Made by a program: the position numbers and the translations under genes. This document shows positions 37,547 to 46,253 of a stretch of 64,000 bases of DNA, piece by piece. The stretch covers positions 1 through 64,000 of the forward strand of contig JAKFEW010000120.1 of the NCBI GenBank assembly GCA_036675505.1, given 5' to 3'. A model generated the notes under the pieces. It was not told the DNA's origin. It was given only the letters and a program-made list of their open reading frames with translations, and did not search any database. Position 1 is the stretch's first letter; every line of letters starts with the position of its first letter. Origin of the DNA: JAKFEW01 sp036675505. GTDB lineage: Bacteria > Cyanobacteriota > Sericytochromatia > S15B-MN24 > JAQBPE01.

Positions 37547-39414
37547 TCGTCGCGCTCTTCGCGCATCACCCCGCCCTCGCGATCGTCCTGACGACCGCCG
37601 TCGTGCTGATGGCGGGCGTGGGGGCTCATGCCCTGGCGCGGCGGCTCGGCCTGCCCGCGATCCTCTTCCTGCTCGGCGCCGGTCTGCTGCTCGGTCCGGG
37701 TGGCCTCGGCCTGATCGATCCTGCCATCTTCGGCGAAGGCGGCCGGGCGATCGTGGCGCTGGCGGTCGCGATCATCGTGTTCGAAGGCGGGCTGTCGATC
37801 GATCTCCACCACCTGCGCCATGCGTCGCGTAGCGTGCTGATGCTCGTGACGGTCGGGGCGGGTGTCACCTTCGCCCTCGCCGGCCTGGCGGCCTGGGCGC
37901 TGCTCGGCCTGCCGCCGAAGGTCGCCGCCCTGTACGGCGCGATCGTCTCGGTGACAGGCCCTACGGTCATAGGCCCGATCTTGCGGCGGCTGCCGCTGCC
38001 GCACCGGCTCAAGACCATCCTCGAGGCGGAGAGCGTCCTCGTCGACGCCGTCGGCGTGCTGCTGACGGCGTCGGTGTTCAGCTACATCACCGGCTCGGCG
38101 GGGGGCGTGGCAGGCGGCCTCGCGCAGCTCGTCGTCAACCTCGCGATCGGCGCGGCGATCGGAACCGTCGCGGCCTTCGGGCTCAAGCTGGGGCTCGCTC
38201 GGGCGGTGACCGTGCCGCCCGAGCTGGTGCGACTGTCCGTGCTCGCGACCTCCCTGCTGACCTATGGGGTGGCGGAGGCCTGCGCACATGAGTCGGGCAT
38301 CGCCGCCGTCGCGCTCGCCGGGCTGATCGCGGGTAGCCTGCGGCTGCCGCACGAGGAAACGGTCAAGCAGTTCAAGAGCGACCTGACGCTCATCGCGCTG
38401 AGCCTCGTTTTCGTGCTGCTGGCGGCTGGCATGGACCTCAGCGCGCTCCTGGCACTCGGCTGGGGCGGCGTCGCGGTGGTGGTGCTGTTGATGGCCGTCA
38501 TCCGACCCCTTGCGGTGGCGCTCTCGACCTGGGGCACCAGCCTCACGCTGCGTGAGCGCGCATTCATCGCCTGGATGGGGCCGCGCGGCATCGTCGCGGC
38601 GTCGATGGCCTCGTTGATGGCGATCGAGCTCGCCGCCTGGGACGTGCAGGGGAGCGAGCGCGTCGCGCCCCTGGTCTTGCTCACCGTGATCCTCACGGTC
38701 TCGATCGAAGGAGGGCTGGCCGGTTGGGTCGCCAACCGGCTGAACATCATGCCGAAGAAAGTGCTAATCGTAGGCGGCGACGAGATCGCCTGCAAGCTCG
38801 CCCGTCGGCTCGCCGACGAGGGCGAGGCGGTCACCCTGTTGGACTCAGACCTCGCCAACGTGCGCCAGGCCCAGGGGCTCGGCCTTCACGCTCTCTATGG
38901 CGACGCCACGGAGGCCGGGATGTTGGATCGCGCTGGCTTCGGCTGGTGCCAGGCCCTGGTCGCAGCGTCGCCCAGCGACAAGGCCAACCTGCTCATCTGC
39001 CAGACCGCGAAGGGCTATGGCCCGGGCCCCAGGCTAATCGCCCGCGTGAACGACGCCAAGAACACGGCGGCCTTCGCCGAGAGCGGCATCGAGACGCTCA
39101 CGCTCGCGGATGCCGCGGTGACGACGCTCGCCAGCATGGTGGTTCGTCCGACCACACTGCCGCTTCTCGGGCTGGGGGGCGGCAGCTACCCGGAAACGAT
39201 CGTCGAGGTGCAACTCGGCAACGAGCAATTCGTCGGACGTGCCCTGCGTGAGCTCGATTTGCCCACGGCCTGCCTCGTCGCGCTCGTGAAGCGGCGGGGC
39301 GAGGTATCCATTCCGGACGGCCAGACGACCCTGGCCGCCGGGGATACGCTCACGCTCATCGGTGAGCGAGAGGCGGTCGAGCAGCTGCGGACGACGCTCG
39401 AGAGCGACGTCTGA
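37543..39414 (+). CDS. Cation:proton antiporter with TrkA/RCK domains
   Basis: A 623-residue CPA1-type antiporter. About 12 membrane helices fill residues 1-400 with motifs SVTGPTVIGPILRRLPLP and WMGPRGIVAASMASL. A TrkA-N nucleotide-binding domain (KVLIVGGDEIACKLARRLADEG; LYGDATEAG) covers about 405-520 and a TrkA-C domain the end (PDGQTTLAAGDTLTLIGE). This resembles NhaP2- or KefB-like sodium or potassium exchange gated by a ligand. It overlaps the oxidoreductase by 4 bp. With the sucrose pair it suggests an osmotic-stress island. Confidence 0.9.
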   Translation: MIVALFAHHPALAIVLTTAVVLMAGVGAHALARRLGLPAILFLLGAGLLLGPGGLGLIDPAIFGEGGRAIVALAVAIIVFEGGLSIDLHHLRHASRSVLMLVTVGAGVTFALAGLAAWALLGLPPKVAALYGAIVSVTGPTVIGPILRRLPLPHRLKTILEAESVLVDAVGVLLTASVFSYITGSAGGVAGGLAQLVVNLAIGAAIGTVAAFGLKLGLARAVTVPPELVRLSVLATSLLTYGVAEACAHESGIAAVALAGLIAGSLRLPHEETVKQFKSDLTLIALSLVFVLLAAGMDLSALLALGWGGVAVVVLLMAVIRPLAVALSTWGTSLTLRERAFIAWMGPRGIVAASMASLMAIELAAWDVQGSERVAPLVLLTVILTVSIEGGLAGWVANRLNIMPKKVLIVGGDEIACKLARRLADEGEAVTLLDSDLANVRQAQGLGLHALYGDATEAGMLDRAGFGWCQALVAASPSDKANLLICQTAKGYGPGPRLIARVNDAKNTAAFAESGIETLTLADAAVTTLASMVVRPTTLPLLGLGGGSYPETIVEVQLGNEQFVGRALRELDLPTACLVALVKRRGEVSIPDGQTTLAAGDTLTLIGEREAVEQLRTTLESDV

Positions 39415-39472
39415 GCCTGCGCGAGGCTCTGACGTCGCGTCCTTTCGGGCGCCTACGCCGGGCTTCTGGTGG

Positions 39473-41056
39473 CTACGTGGGCGCGACGACGAGCTTGCCC
39501 GGCAGCACGAGCCGCTGGCCCGGATTGATCCGGGTCGGGTAACGCACGACGTGGCGGTTCGCCAGCCACAACTCCCGCCACTTGTGGCGGCTGCCGAGGT
39601 GCGCGGCTGCGATGGCCGAGAGCGAATCGCCGGGGCGAACGACATACGTGCTCCCCGCGGCTGACAGGCTGGTCTGGCCCTTGGCGGTCGGGACGGCCGG
39701 GACGGCAGTCGCGATCGAGACGGCCGGGACGGCAGTCGAGACAGGGACGGCCGGAATGGCGGCCTGGACAGGGGCGGCCGGGCGAGCAGGTGTGACGTGG
39801 GCGGCCGGGCGAGCAGGCGCAACGCGGGCGGCCGCGCCAGGAGGCGTAATGGGGACGACGGTCACGGGGCCCATAGCGGGGATCCGTAGCTCCATATCTA
39901 CAGCCAGCCGATGGGGGTTGGCGATGCGGTCGCGGTTGGCGGTCAGGAGCTGCGGCCAACGCAACGCGCTGCCTAGCATGCGATCCGCGATGGTGCCGAG
40001 CGTGTCGCCGGACCGCACGACGTAGACGTTCTCACGCGCCGCGCGGAGCGGGCGATCGGGCTGCGCTTTCGCGCGATCGTACGTCTTCGCGAGCCGGTCC
40101 TCGACCGCCACCGCGATGGCCGGTAACACGGCCGCGACCTCGGTCGTCGTGGCCGCGACCTCGGTGGCCTTTGCCACCGCCGTTGCCGTGACCTTGTTCG
40201 CCGCAGCCACCACCTCTACAGTCGTCACCACGCGCGGCGGAGGCGCGGGGCGTACGGCGTGACGCACCTTGAACGTGGCGGGAATCGGTTTGGCCGGCAT
40301 GGCGACCGACGCGGCGACGTGCCGGGTCACGTTCGCCTGGCGCGCCGGCCGCTTCGCGCCGGTGGGGCGCGCCGGCCGCGGGGGGAGCGTGAGATCCGCC
40401 GGAACGCGCGGCGGACGCGAATCGTAACCCGGCGGAAGCACCTCCACGGCGGGCGGGCGGTGCTCCGCCAGCTGGGCCATACGCTCCATCTTGATCACCT
40501 GGCCGGCCGCCAATTCGTGAACTTCGACCACGGTGAGGCGGTAGACCTCGTGCTCGAGGATCAGGACAGGTTCCAACAGCGCCTCGGCGGGGACCATCGC
40601 ACGGCCGTTCTCATCGGTGAAGGAGACGAGATCGTCGTTCGGGGCGCGCACCAGCGCGAACGCGATCGGCTGGCCGGTCGCGGCATCCACCACCGAAACC
40701 GCGATCACGGCCCGCGTCGCCGCCCGGCTTTCAGGCGGGAACTCGGGCGCCGCGGCGGCCGGCGCGATCGGCGCGATCGCCTGGGCCGAGACGACCAGCG
40801 CCACGACCGCCGCGGCGCGCGTCGCGATCGACGAACGGGGCTTCGACGGGCGCCGGCGAACCCGGACCATGCGGTCGGCCATCAGGCGCTGCAAGTCCAC
40901 GCAGGTCTCGTCGTCGAGCGCCGCGAGGCCCTGCACGATCACCGGCACCACGGTCGGCCGCCGGTCGATGAGGCGCGTCAAATAGCGCAGCTCGGCGCCC
41001 AGCGAGTCGTCGGTATCGGCGCAGTACGGGTGAAAGTTACAACCAGCGTCGGACAT
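39473..41056 (-). CDS. Membrane-anchored protein with two LysM domains
   Basis: A 527-residue protein. A cytoplasmic head of about 80 residues (LIDRRPTVVPVIVQGLAALD) is followed by one membrane segment (ATRAAAVVALVVSAQAIAP), a proline- and alanine-rich region of about 250 residues, then a LysM domain (YVVRSGDTLGTIADRMLGS), a degenerate repeat linker (PAVPVSTAVPAVS) and a second LysM domain (YVVRPGDSLSAIAAAHLGS) at the C-terminus. LysM binds peptidoglycan, so it probably ties the inner membrane to the cell wall. AGGAGCGCC precedes ATG 41056; the longer upstream open frame is a shadow. Confidence 0.8.
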   Translation of the reverse strand: MSDAGCNFHPYCADTDDSLGAELRYLTRLIDRRPTVVPVIVQGLAALDDETCVDLQRLMADRMVRVRRRPSKPRSSIATRAAAVVALVVSAQAIAPIAPAAAAPEFPPESRAATRAVIAVSVVDAATGQPIAFALVRAPNDDLVSFTDENGRAMVPAEALLEPVLILEHEVYRLTVVEVHELAAGQVIKMERMAQLAEHRPPAVEVLPPGYDSRPPRVPADLTLPPRPARPTGAKRPARQANVTRHVAASVAMPAKPIPATFKVRHAVRPAPPPRVVTTVEVVAAANKVTATAVAKATEVAATTTEVAAVLPAIAVAVEDRLAKTYDRAKAQPDRPLRAARENVYVVRSGDTLGTIADRMLGSALRWPQLLTANRDRIANPHRLAVDMELRIPAMGPVTVVPITPPGAAARVAPARPAAHVTPARPAAPVQAAIPAVPVSTAVPAVSIATAVPAVPTAKGQTSLSAAGSTYVVRPGDSLSAIAAAHLGSRHKWRELWLANRHVVRYPTRINPGQRLVLPGKLVVAPT

Positions 41057-41204
41057 CGTGGCGCTCCTGTCGCAGGCCCGAGGCGCCTTTGCGGGCATCT
41101 GGGCGTAGATCGTGGCCAGCATTATGACACCCTGGCCGCCGCCTGGCGGTGAGATTCGCACGCTCGACATCGGGGCCTGCTGGCACCGCGGGCCCTGTCG
41201 ACCG

Positions 41205-41233
41205 TTGCCGCGGCAGGGCCCGAGAACTATGGT
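41205..41233 (+). promoter_or_regulatory. Promoter for the exported protein gene at 41268
   Basis: TTGCCG (41205-41210), a 17-base spacer and TATGGT (41228-41233) lie 34 bp before ATG 41268. The remainder of the 211-bp gap 41057-41267 shows no other clear element. Confidence 0.45.
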
Positions 41234-41267
41234 TGAGGCGCAGGCGCTTCGCCGGAAGGAGGCCCCG

Positions 41268-42173
41268 ATGATCGCAAGGTGGGGAGTGCTTCTGGCGCTC
41301 GCGGGGTGGCTGGGGATGCCCGTGGTCGCCCGCGCGGCCTCGTTGATGGAGATGCACGACGTCGCGTTCCGGTTCTCGGACGCCGTGATCGTGGGGATCG
41401 ACAACCTGCGTGGCGTGCTGCTGCCCGCGCGGGCGGGAGCCGTCCCGAACTTCGACCGTCCCGACTCGATGGTCATCCGCATATCGGCCGCCCGCGTCAC
41501 GATGGGCGACGGCACCCTCACGTGGCTGCTCAACCACCGCGCGTTCGCGTACCCGGGCTCGCCGCTGAGCGAGATCCGGGTAACCTCCACGCCAGGCCGG
41601 GTCAAGGTCCAGGCCCGGCTGAAGAAGGGGATCGCAGTCGGCGTCGAGCTGGAGGGCACGCTGGCGGCTCATCAGGGCAAGATCGCGCTCACGCCGACGT
41701 CGATCAAGGCGAACGGCGTCGCGGTGCGCGGGCTGCTCGACCTCCTCGGCATCGAGCTCGCGGAGCTGATCCAGGTCCGGACCGAGCGGGGCGTGGCGAT
41801 CGCCGGCGATCGCCTGATCCTCGACCCGCAGCGCCTGTTGCCGCCCCCGCGCATCGAGGGCGCCGTCACGGCGGCCACAGCCGAGTCCGGGCGCGTGCGG
41901 CTCTCCTTCGGCTCGGGCGTGGCGGCCCGTCCCTTACGGCCGGCCGCGGCGGGCGGCTACCTGTATTTCCGAGGCGGGGCGCTGCGGTTCGGCAAGCTCA
42001 CGATGCACGACGCCGACCTGGAGATGCGCGACGGCGACGCCGATCGGTTCCACTTCTACCTCGCGCGCTACGCCCGCCAGCTGGTGGCCGGGACCGCGCG
42101 GGTGCGGCCGAACGGCGGGCTTCTCGTGACGGTCCCGGATTTCGATCGGCTGGCGAAGCCCAAGCGACCCTGA
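41268..42173 (+). CDS. Uncharacterised exported protein
   Basis: A 301-residue protein with a Sec signal (WGVLLALAGWLGMPVVARA) and a perfect AGGAGG before ATG 41268. The mature part is rich in beta strands and repeats the theme IRISAARVTMGD, VQARLKKGIAVGVELEG, with central segments that resemble lipid-binding AsmA/LmeA-type folds. I do not recognise a family with confidence. It may be a periplasmic lipid-handling protein. It stands alone with its own promoter. Confidence 0.6.
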   Translation: MIARWGVLLALAGWLGMPVVARAASLMEMHDVAFRFSDAVIVGIDNLRGVLLPARAGAVPNFDRPDSMVIRISAARVTMGDGTLTWLLNHRAFAYPGSPLSEIRVTSTPGRVKVQARLKKGIAVGVELEGTLAAHQGKIALTPTSIKANGVAVRGLLDLLGIELAELIQVRTERGVAIAGDRLILDPQRLLPPPRIEGAVTAATAESGRVRLSFGSGVAARPLRPAAAGGYLYFRGGALRFGKLTMHDADLEMRDGDADRFHFYLARYARQLVAGTARVRPNGGLLVTVPDFDRLAKPKRP

Positions 42174-42324
42174 GCCGCGTGGACCTCCGCCGGAAATCCC
42201 CAAATCCGTTAATCGACGTTTGAGGTAACTTCCCCTCGATCTCGCCGAAACGTGGTTTAGAAGGCCCGGTAGCGGGGCCATGTGACATGATGAGTGCCCT
42301 GACGCTCTTTAGGAGTGATTGAAG

Positions 42325-43410
42325 ATGCAAAACCCGATCGGCGGACCGAACCCCTTCGTTGGCCCCCCGAAGCCGCCCGCATTCTCGTTCAAAGACCTGC
42401 TCAAGGAAGTCGGCAGCGCAGCACTCGAAAACCTCGCCAGGCCCAAGGAGTCTCAGGGATCGAGCACCTCGCCGGCCGGGGGCCCCGCAGGCGGGTTCGC
42501 GCCTGACCAGAGCTCCGCCGTGGGCACGATCGACCGCCCCACCGACATCGGCGCGCCCATCGGCGCGCCGCCGCCGACGAGCCTCGCAGGCAAGATCGGC
42601 CAGATCGCCGCCAAGCTCCTCGGCAAGCCACTGAGCCCGACTTCAGAGATGAACCTCGCGATGAGCCTCGCCGGCGGCGCGGGCCCGGCCGCCGCGATCT
42701 CGTCGCTGGTGCGGACCCCCGAAATCGCCCAGGGCCTCGCGTCCAAGGCGCTGAGCCTGGTGAAGAGCGGCAAGGTCAGCCAGTTCCTGAAGGGTGGCCT
42801 CAAGGCGAATTTCATCATGGCCGGGGCCGCCTTGAAGCCTGGCGGCATCTTCGGTGCGCTCAAGTCGCTCAAGAACTTGTTCAAGAAGCCCAGCGTCGCG
42901 AAATTGCCGACCGGCAACGGCCAGCCGCCGGCGAGTGGGACTGCGCCGCCGGCCGCCGGGGCGCCGCCGGTCGCCGGGGCGCCGAAACCGCTCACGCCGA
43001 TGACCACCGTGCCGGAGCGGGTGGAGTACAAGAACTGCAAGATCGACATCTCCGATCCCGAGAAGGCCGTCGTGGCGGCCGCGACCTGGGTGCGTGAGAA
43101 CTATGGCGAGACCTTCGACAAGTACAACAAGGGCATCTACAACAAGGACGGCACGATCAACAAGCAGGCGGAGCGGAAGAACGGGCATGAGCTCTCGACC
43201 CATGTGATCGGCGTCCTGCGCGCCAACGGGATGGACGTGCAGCGCCTCGTTCGCCACCCGGACCAGGAGGTCGGCAACCCCGGCCGGTACGTCAACGACG
43301 CGCTGGTCCTGCCCGACGGCCGGAACATCGACTTCTACGGCGGCGGCGACAACACGCCCCAATTCCACGACCTCGGCTACGAGGCCCGCAAGGCCCAGCT
43401 GCCCGAGTAG
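42325..43410 (+). CDS. Uncharacterised two-part protein, possible effector
   Basis: A 361-residue protein of unknown family. The first ~230 residues are rich in Pro, Gly, Ala and Lys, with a helical stretch (GLASKALSLVKSGKVSQFLKGGL) and repeats of the form GAPPVAGAP. The last ~120 residues differ in composition and look globular (CKIDISDPEKAVVAAATWVREN; HELSTHVIGVLRANGMD; DALVLPDGRNIDFYGGGDN). There is no signal peptide. AGGAG is 9 bases before ATG 42325. The low-complexity head and distinct C-terminal domain resemble secreted effectors or toxins, but this is only a structural impression. It converges on the SH3-type protein with 2 bp between stops. Confidence 0.6.
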   Translation: MQNPIGGPNPFVGPPKPPAFSFKDLLKEVGSAALENLARPKESQGSSTSPAGGPAGGFAPDQSSAVGTIDRPTDIGAPIGAPPPTSLAGKIGQIAAKLLGKPLSPTSEMNLAMSLAGGAGPAAAISSLVRTPEIAQGLASKALSLVKSGKVSQFLKGGLKANFIMAGAALKPGGIFGALKSLKNLFKKPSVAKLPTGNGQPPASGTAPPAAGAPPVAGAPKPLTPMTTVPERVEYKNCKIDISDPEKAVVAAATWVRENYGETFDKYNKGIYNKDGTINKQAERKNGHELSTHVIGVLRANGMDVQRLVRHPDQEVGNPGRYVNDALVLPDGRNIDFYGGGDNTPQFHDLGYEARKAQLPE

Positions 43411-43412
43411 CC

Positions 43413-44000
43413 CTATTTCGCCGTGGTCGAGCCTGCGGCCTGTTCGATCCAGCCCACCTTGCCCTGGGGGGTCTTCACCTTGAAGAAGCCGCCCATCGAG
43501 TTGAGGTGATCGACCTTCTGGCCGGCCGAGAGCTTGCCGACCGAAGGCGCCTTCTTGTTCGGGAACAGGTAGACCGGCGTCGCGGCCTTCGCGGTCACGA
43601 TGCCCATCACGCTCGCGCCGGCAGGCTTGAGCGCAATCTTGCCACGCGCCACAGCGTAGCGAATCACGTACCCCTGCCGCCTGTCTGCGGTCTCGACCTT
43701 GTAGTAGCCGCCCTCTTCGCCGAGCTTCTTCAAGTGGGTGCCCTTCACCATGTTGGCGATCGGCTTGCCGCCGGCCTTTGGCGAGGGCAGGAGCGACGTC
43801 TTGCCGATCGCCACCGTGAGCGCGTCCGCGTTGGTCAGGCCCTTGTAGTCGATGGCCGGCAAGTCGGGGATGTTCACCTCGACGGGCGCGGGGCCTGCTT
43901 CATGGCCCTGGTGGACCCGCACGCGCGCGGCCTCCGCGCTCGGGGCGAGGGTCGCGCCGACCACCGCCAAAGCCGCCATCACGGCCCAAACTGGCTGCAT
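43413..44000 (-). CDS. Exported protein with SH3-like domains
   Basis: A 195-residue exported protein with Sec signal (VMAALAVVGATLAPSAEAA). Two bacterial SH3-like modules follow: SLLPSPKAGGKPIANMVKGTHLKKLGEE and YLFPNKKAPSVGKLSAGQKVDHLN, each ending in a hydrophobic GYV/GWI strand. These domains commonly bind peptidoglycan. ATG 44000 is preferred to the GTG at 44012, which leaves no room for the AAAGG ribosome site. Confidence 0.7.
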   Translation of the reverse strand: MQPVWAVMAALAVVGATLAPSAEAARVRVHQGHEAGPAPVEVNIPDLPAIDYKGLTNADALTVAIGKTSLLPSPKAGGKPIANMVKGTHLKKLGEEGGYYKVETADRRQGYVIRYAVARGKIALKPAGASVMGIVTAKAATPVYLFPNKKAPSVGKLSAGQKVDHLNSMGGFFKVKTPQGKVGWIEQAAGSTTAK

Positions 44001-44161
44001 AACGATTGCCACCTTTCAAGTCATTCGCGGAGGGGACGAGCGCTCATCTTAATGCATTCCGGCCACTCGGGCGATCGCCAAGGACACGACATGGCGTTGT
44101 GCCGCGGCGCGGCGGCGTGGCAAAAATGGAACTGGCCTCATTCGCAGAGAGGTGGTTCCCC

Positions 44162-45022
44162 ATGTCAGGTGACCGCAGCCCCAATTACCCGTTCATCAGC
44201 CTGGCCGACGCGGTCGGGCGCGTGAAGCTGATTTACGAGCGAGAGCGCCAGCACGCGGCCGACAAGCTCGTGATGGCGAAGGCCTTGGGCTATGGCTCGC
44301 TCAACGGGCTGTCTCGCAGCGTCCTCTCGGCGCTCGTGAAATACGGCCTGTTGATCGAGGAAGGCGACCAGCTCAAGGTCGGCCCGAGCACCCTCGACGT
44401 GCTCCTGCACGCGCCGGGGTCGCCGGAGCGGGTGGCGGCGCTCCAGCGCGCGGCGTTTCAGCCGCCGCTCTTCTCGGAGCTGCGGGCCACGTTCGACAAC
44501 TCGCTGCCCTCCGACGACAACCTGCGCGCCGTCCTGGTCAAGAAGGGCTTCAACCCGAACACCGTGAGCAACGTGATCCGGTCGTACCGAGACACCGTGC
44601 TCTACGTGAACCAGGAGGTCGCCCAGGCCCCGGAAGCGGCCGAGGCGCCGCCCGCCGCGGGTGCGACCCCGACCAAGGTGCCGGGCGCCGTCACGCTGTT
44701 TCCGCCAGCCGCCGCGGCAGCGCCCCGGAGCCTGGAGCTCGCCTTCAACCTGGCGCCCGGCCGCCACGCGCGGCTCATCTTGACCGGCGACGTGACGCGC
44801 GCCGAGATCGAGAAGCTGCAACGGTTCCTCGACCTGAGCCACGATACGTTCCCTGTCGACGAGGTCATCGACGACACCGGCGCCGATCGCGATTCGACAC
44901 AACTGGCGCTGTTCGAAGGCCCCGCTTACCTTTCCGACGACGTCGCCGCCCGCGAGAGCATCAGCCGGGAGAGCAAGCAGAGCTTCGAAAACCGCAAGCG
45001 CACCGGCCTGCACCGCGGATAG
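44162..45022 (+). CDS. Uncharacterised protein with a winged-helix-like N-terminus
   Basis: A 286-residue cytoplasmic protein. Residues about 10-75 look like a helical DNA-binding-type domain (AVGRVKLIYERERQHAADKLVMAKALGYGSLNGLSRSVLSALVKYGLL). An alanine/proline linker near 160-190 leads to a C-terminal domain (LELAFNLAPGRHARLILTGDVTRAEIEKLQRFLDL). AGAGAGG precedes ATG 44162. The function is unknown; a regulator or accessory replication role is possible. Converges on the M23-like gene, 15 bp apart. Confidence 0.6.
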   Translation: MSGDRSPNYPFISLADAVGRVKLIYERERQHAADKLVMAKALGYGSLNGLSRSVLSALVKYGLLIEEGDQLKVGPSTLDVLLHAPGSPERVAALQRAAFQPPLFSELRATFDNSLPSDDNLRAVLVKKGFNPNTVSNVIRSYRDTVLYVNQEVAQAPEAAEAPPAAGATPTKVPGAVTLFPPAAAAAPRSLELAFNLAPGRHARLILTGDVTRAEIEKLQRFLDLSHDTFPVDEVIDDTGADRDSTQLALFEGPAYLSDDVAARESISRESKQSFENRKRTGLHRG

Positions 45023-45037
45023 TCAAGGGGGTTGGCT

Positions 45038-46042
45038 TCAGCGCTTGGCCTGGAACTCGTAGGCCAGGTACCGCGCGCCCTGCTTCGGCTCGGCCACCTG
45101 GTTCGTGCCGGGGCCCACGCGCCACGCGAACGGGTAGGTACGGAACGTGCTGCCGGTCAAGGCGCCCGGCAGGCCGAAGGTGATCCGCGTGAGCTTGGCG
45201 GTGCTGGCGCCGCCCGCCGCGCCGAGCTGGAAGCCACGCTTGACCACCTGGCCGACGCTCACGCCGATTTTCTTGGGGTTCAGGTTGTGGTAGTGCGCCA
45301 GCGTGCCGTCGTCGTGGCGGACGAACACCCAGCCGCCCGCTTCCGGGCTCTTGTCGTTGGGAACGTACTTCGCCTTGGCCTTGGTATCCCAGATGGCCAC
45401 CACCCGGCCCTCGCGTGAGCTGAGGATCGGCGTGCCGAAGGGCAGCTCGACGTCCACGCGGTACTGGCCCGCGCCATTGTTACCGCCGCTGTTCCACCCC
45501 TGCGCCACGCGGCCCGTGGTGCCGGCCGGCCAGGGGAGGGCGTAGGCGTAAGCGCCGTCGATCGCCACGTTCGGCACCCCGGGCTGGTAGCGCAGCCACC
45601 ACTTCCAGCGCGGCGAGACCGCGCCGGGGTTGGCCTTCCACGTGCCGAGCTTGGTCCAACCCTGCGCATCGGCCGGCAACGGCAAGACCTGAGTCATCGG
45701 GAAGTCGCCGGCTACCATGTTCGTGAGCTTGATCCCGAAGTCGGTGGTCAGCGCCATGTGAGTCTGGTTCTTGGCCCAGAAGCCATAATCCGCACCATCC
45801 TGGCGCACCTCCCACTTGAGGTAGCCGGCGGTGAACAGAATCTCGAGCTTGCCCTGGTCGATCACCTGGCCCTTGCCCGGGTCGGGCTTGGGCGCCGCGG
45901 CCAGCAGGCCGAAGTGCGGCGCCGTCACCTCCGCCAGAGGCGCGGGCCCAGGCGTGGGCGGCTCGACCTGCTGGGGCAGCGCCCGGCCGGCGCAGCCGGT
46001 GGTGAGCATCGTGAGGGTGATCGTCAGCATGCACCGAATCAT
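45038..46042 (-). CDS. M23-like lipoprotein with degenerate active site
   Basis: A 334-residue lipoprotein (lipobox TTGC, Cys17) with AAAGGAG before ATG 46042. The C-terminal 120 residues follow the M23/LytM peptidase pattern (VELPFGTPILSSREGRVVAIWD; HDDGTLAHYHNL; VGQVVKRGFQLG). The zinc ligands are incomplete: the first His is replaced in QYRVDVELP and the closing H-x-H reads LTRITFG. The HYHNL histidines remain. It is probably not an active endopeptidase and may regulate amidases like EnvC/NlpD or bind glycans. The N-terminal part is unknown. Confidence 0.7.
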   Translation of the reverse strand: MIRCMLTITLTMLTTGCAGRALPQQVEPPTPGPAPLAEVTAPHFGLLAAAPKPDPGKGQVIDQGKLEILFTAGYLKWEVRQDGADYGFWAKNQTHMALTTDFGIKLTNMVAGDFPMTQVLPLPADAQGWTKLGTWKANPGAVSPRWKWWLRYQPGVPNVAIDGAYAYALPWPAGTTGRVAQGWNSGGNNGAGQYRVDVELPFGTPILSSREGRVVAIWDTKAKAKYVPNDKSPEAGGWVFVRHDDGTLAHYHNLNPKKIGVSVGQVVKRGFQLGAAGGASTAKLTRITFGLPGALTGSTFRTYPFAWRVGPGTNQVAEPKQGARYLAYEFQAKR

Positions 46043-46179
46043 GGGGGATCTCCTTTCCCTGCCGGATGGCCCAGCCTTGGGCCATCTGTGCCCATTAATG
46101 CTCGCCCGCATCACGGTCACGTAACGAAACATCGCCGCAACATCGGCTCAATCTCCCGTTCAGGCGGGCACCCACGGCG

Positions 46180-46214
46180 CGGGGCTTGACCTTCTGGCGC
46201 AAGCCCCGTAGGGT
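46180..46214 (+). promoter_or_regulatory. Promoter with operator-like palindrome for the sugar ABC operon
   Basis: TTGACC (46186-46191), 17-base spacer, TAGGGT (46209-46214), in front of the TTG start at 46254. The arms CGGGGCTTG (46180-46188) and CAAGCCCCG (46200-46208) form a perfect 9-base inverted repeat with an 11-base centre, overlapping the -35 and the spacer. This is the expected place for a LacI- or GntR-type repressor, though none is encoded nearby. Confidence 0.5.
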
Positions 46215-46253
46215 CCTAGTGATGCCTGCCCCTTCCGCTTCCCGTCCACCCGC

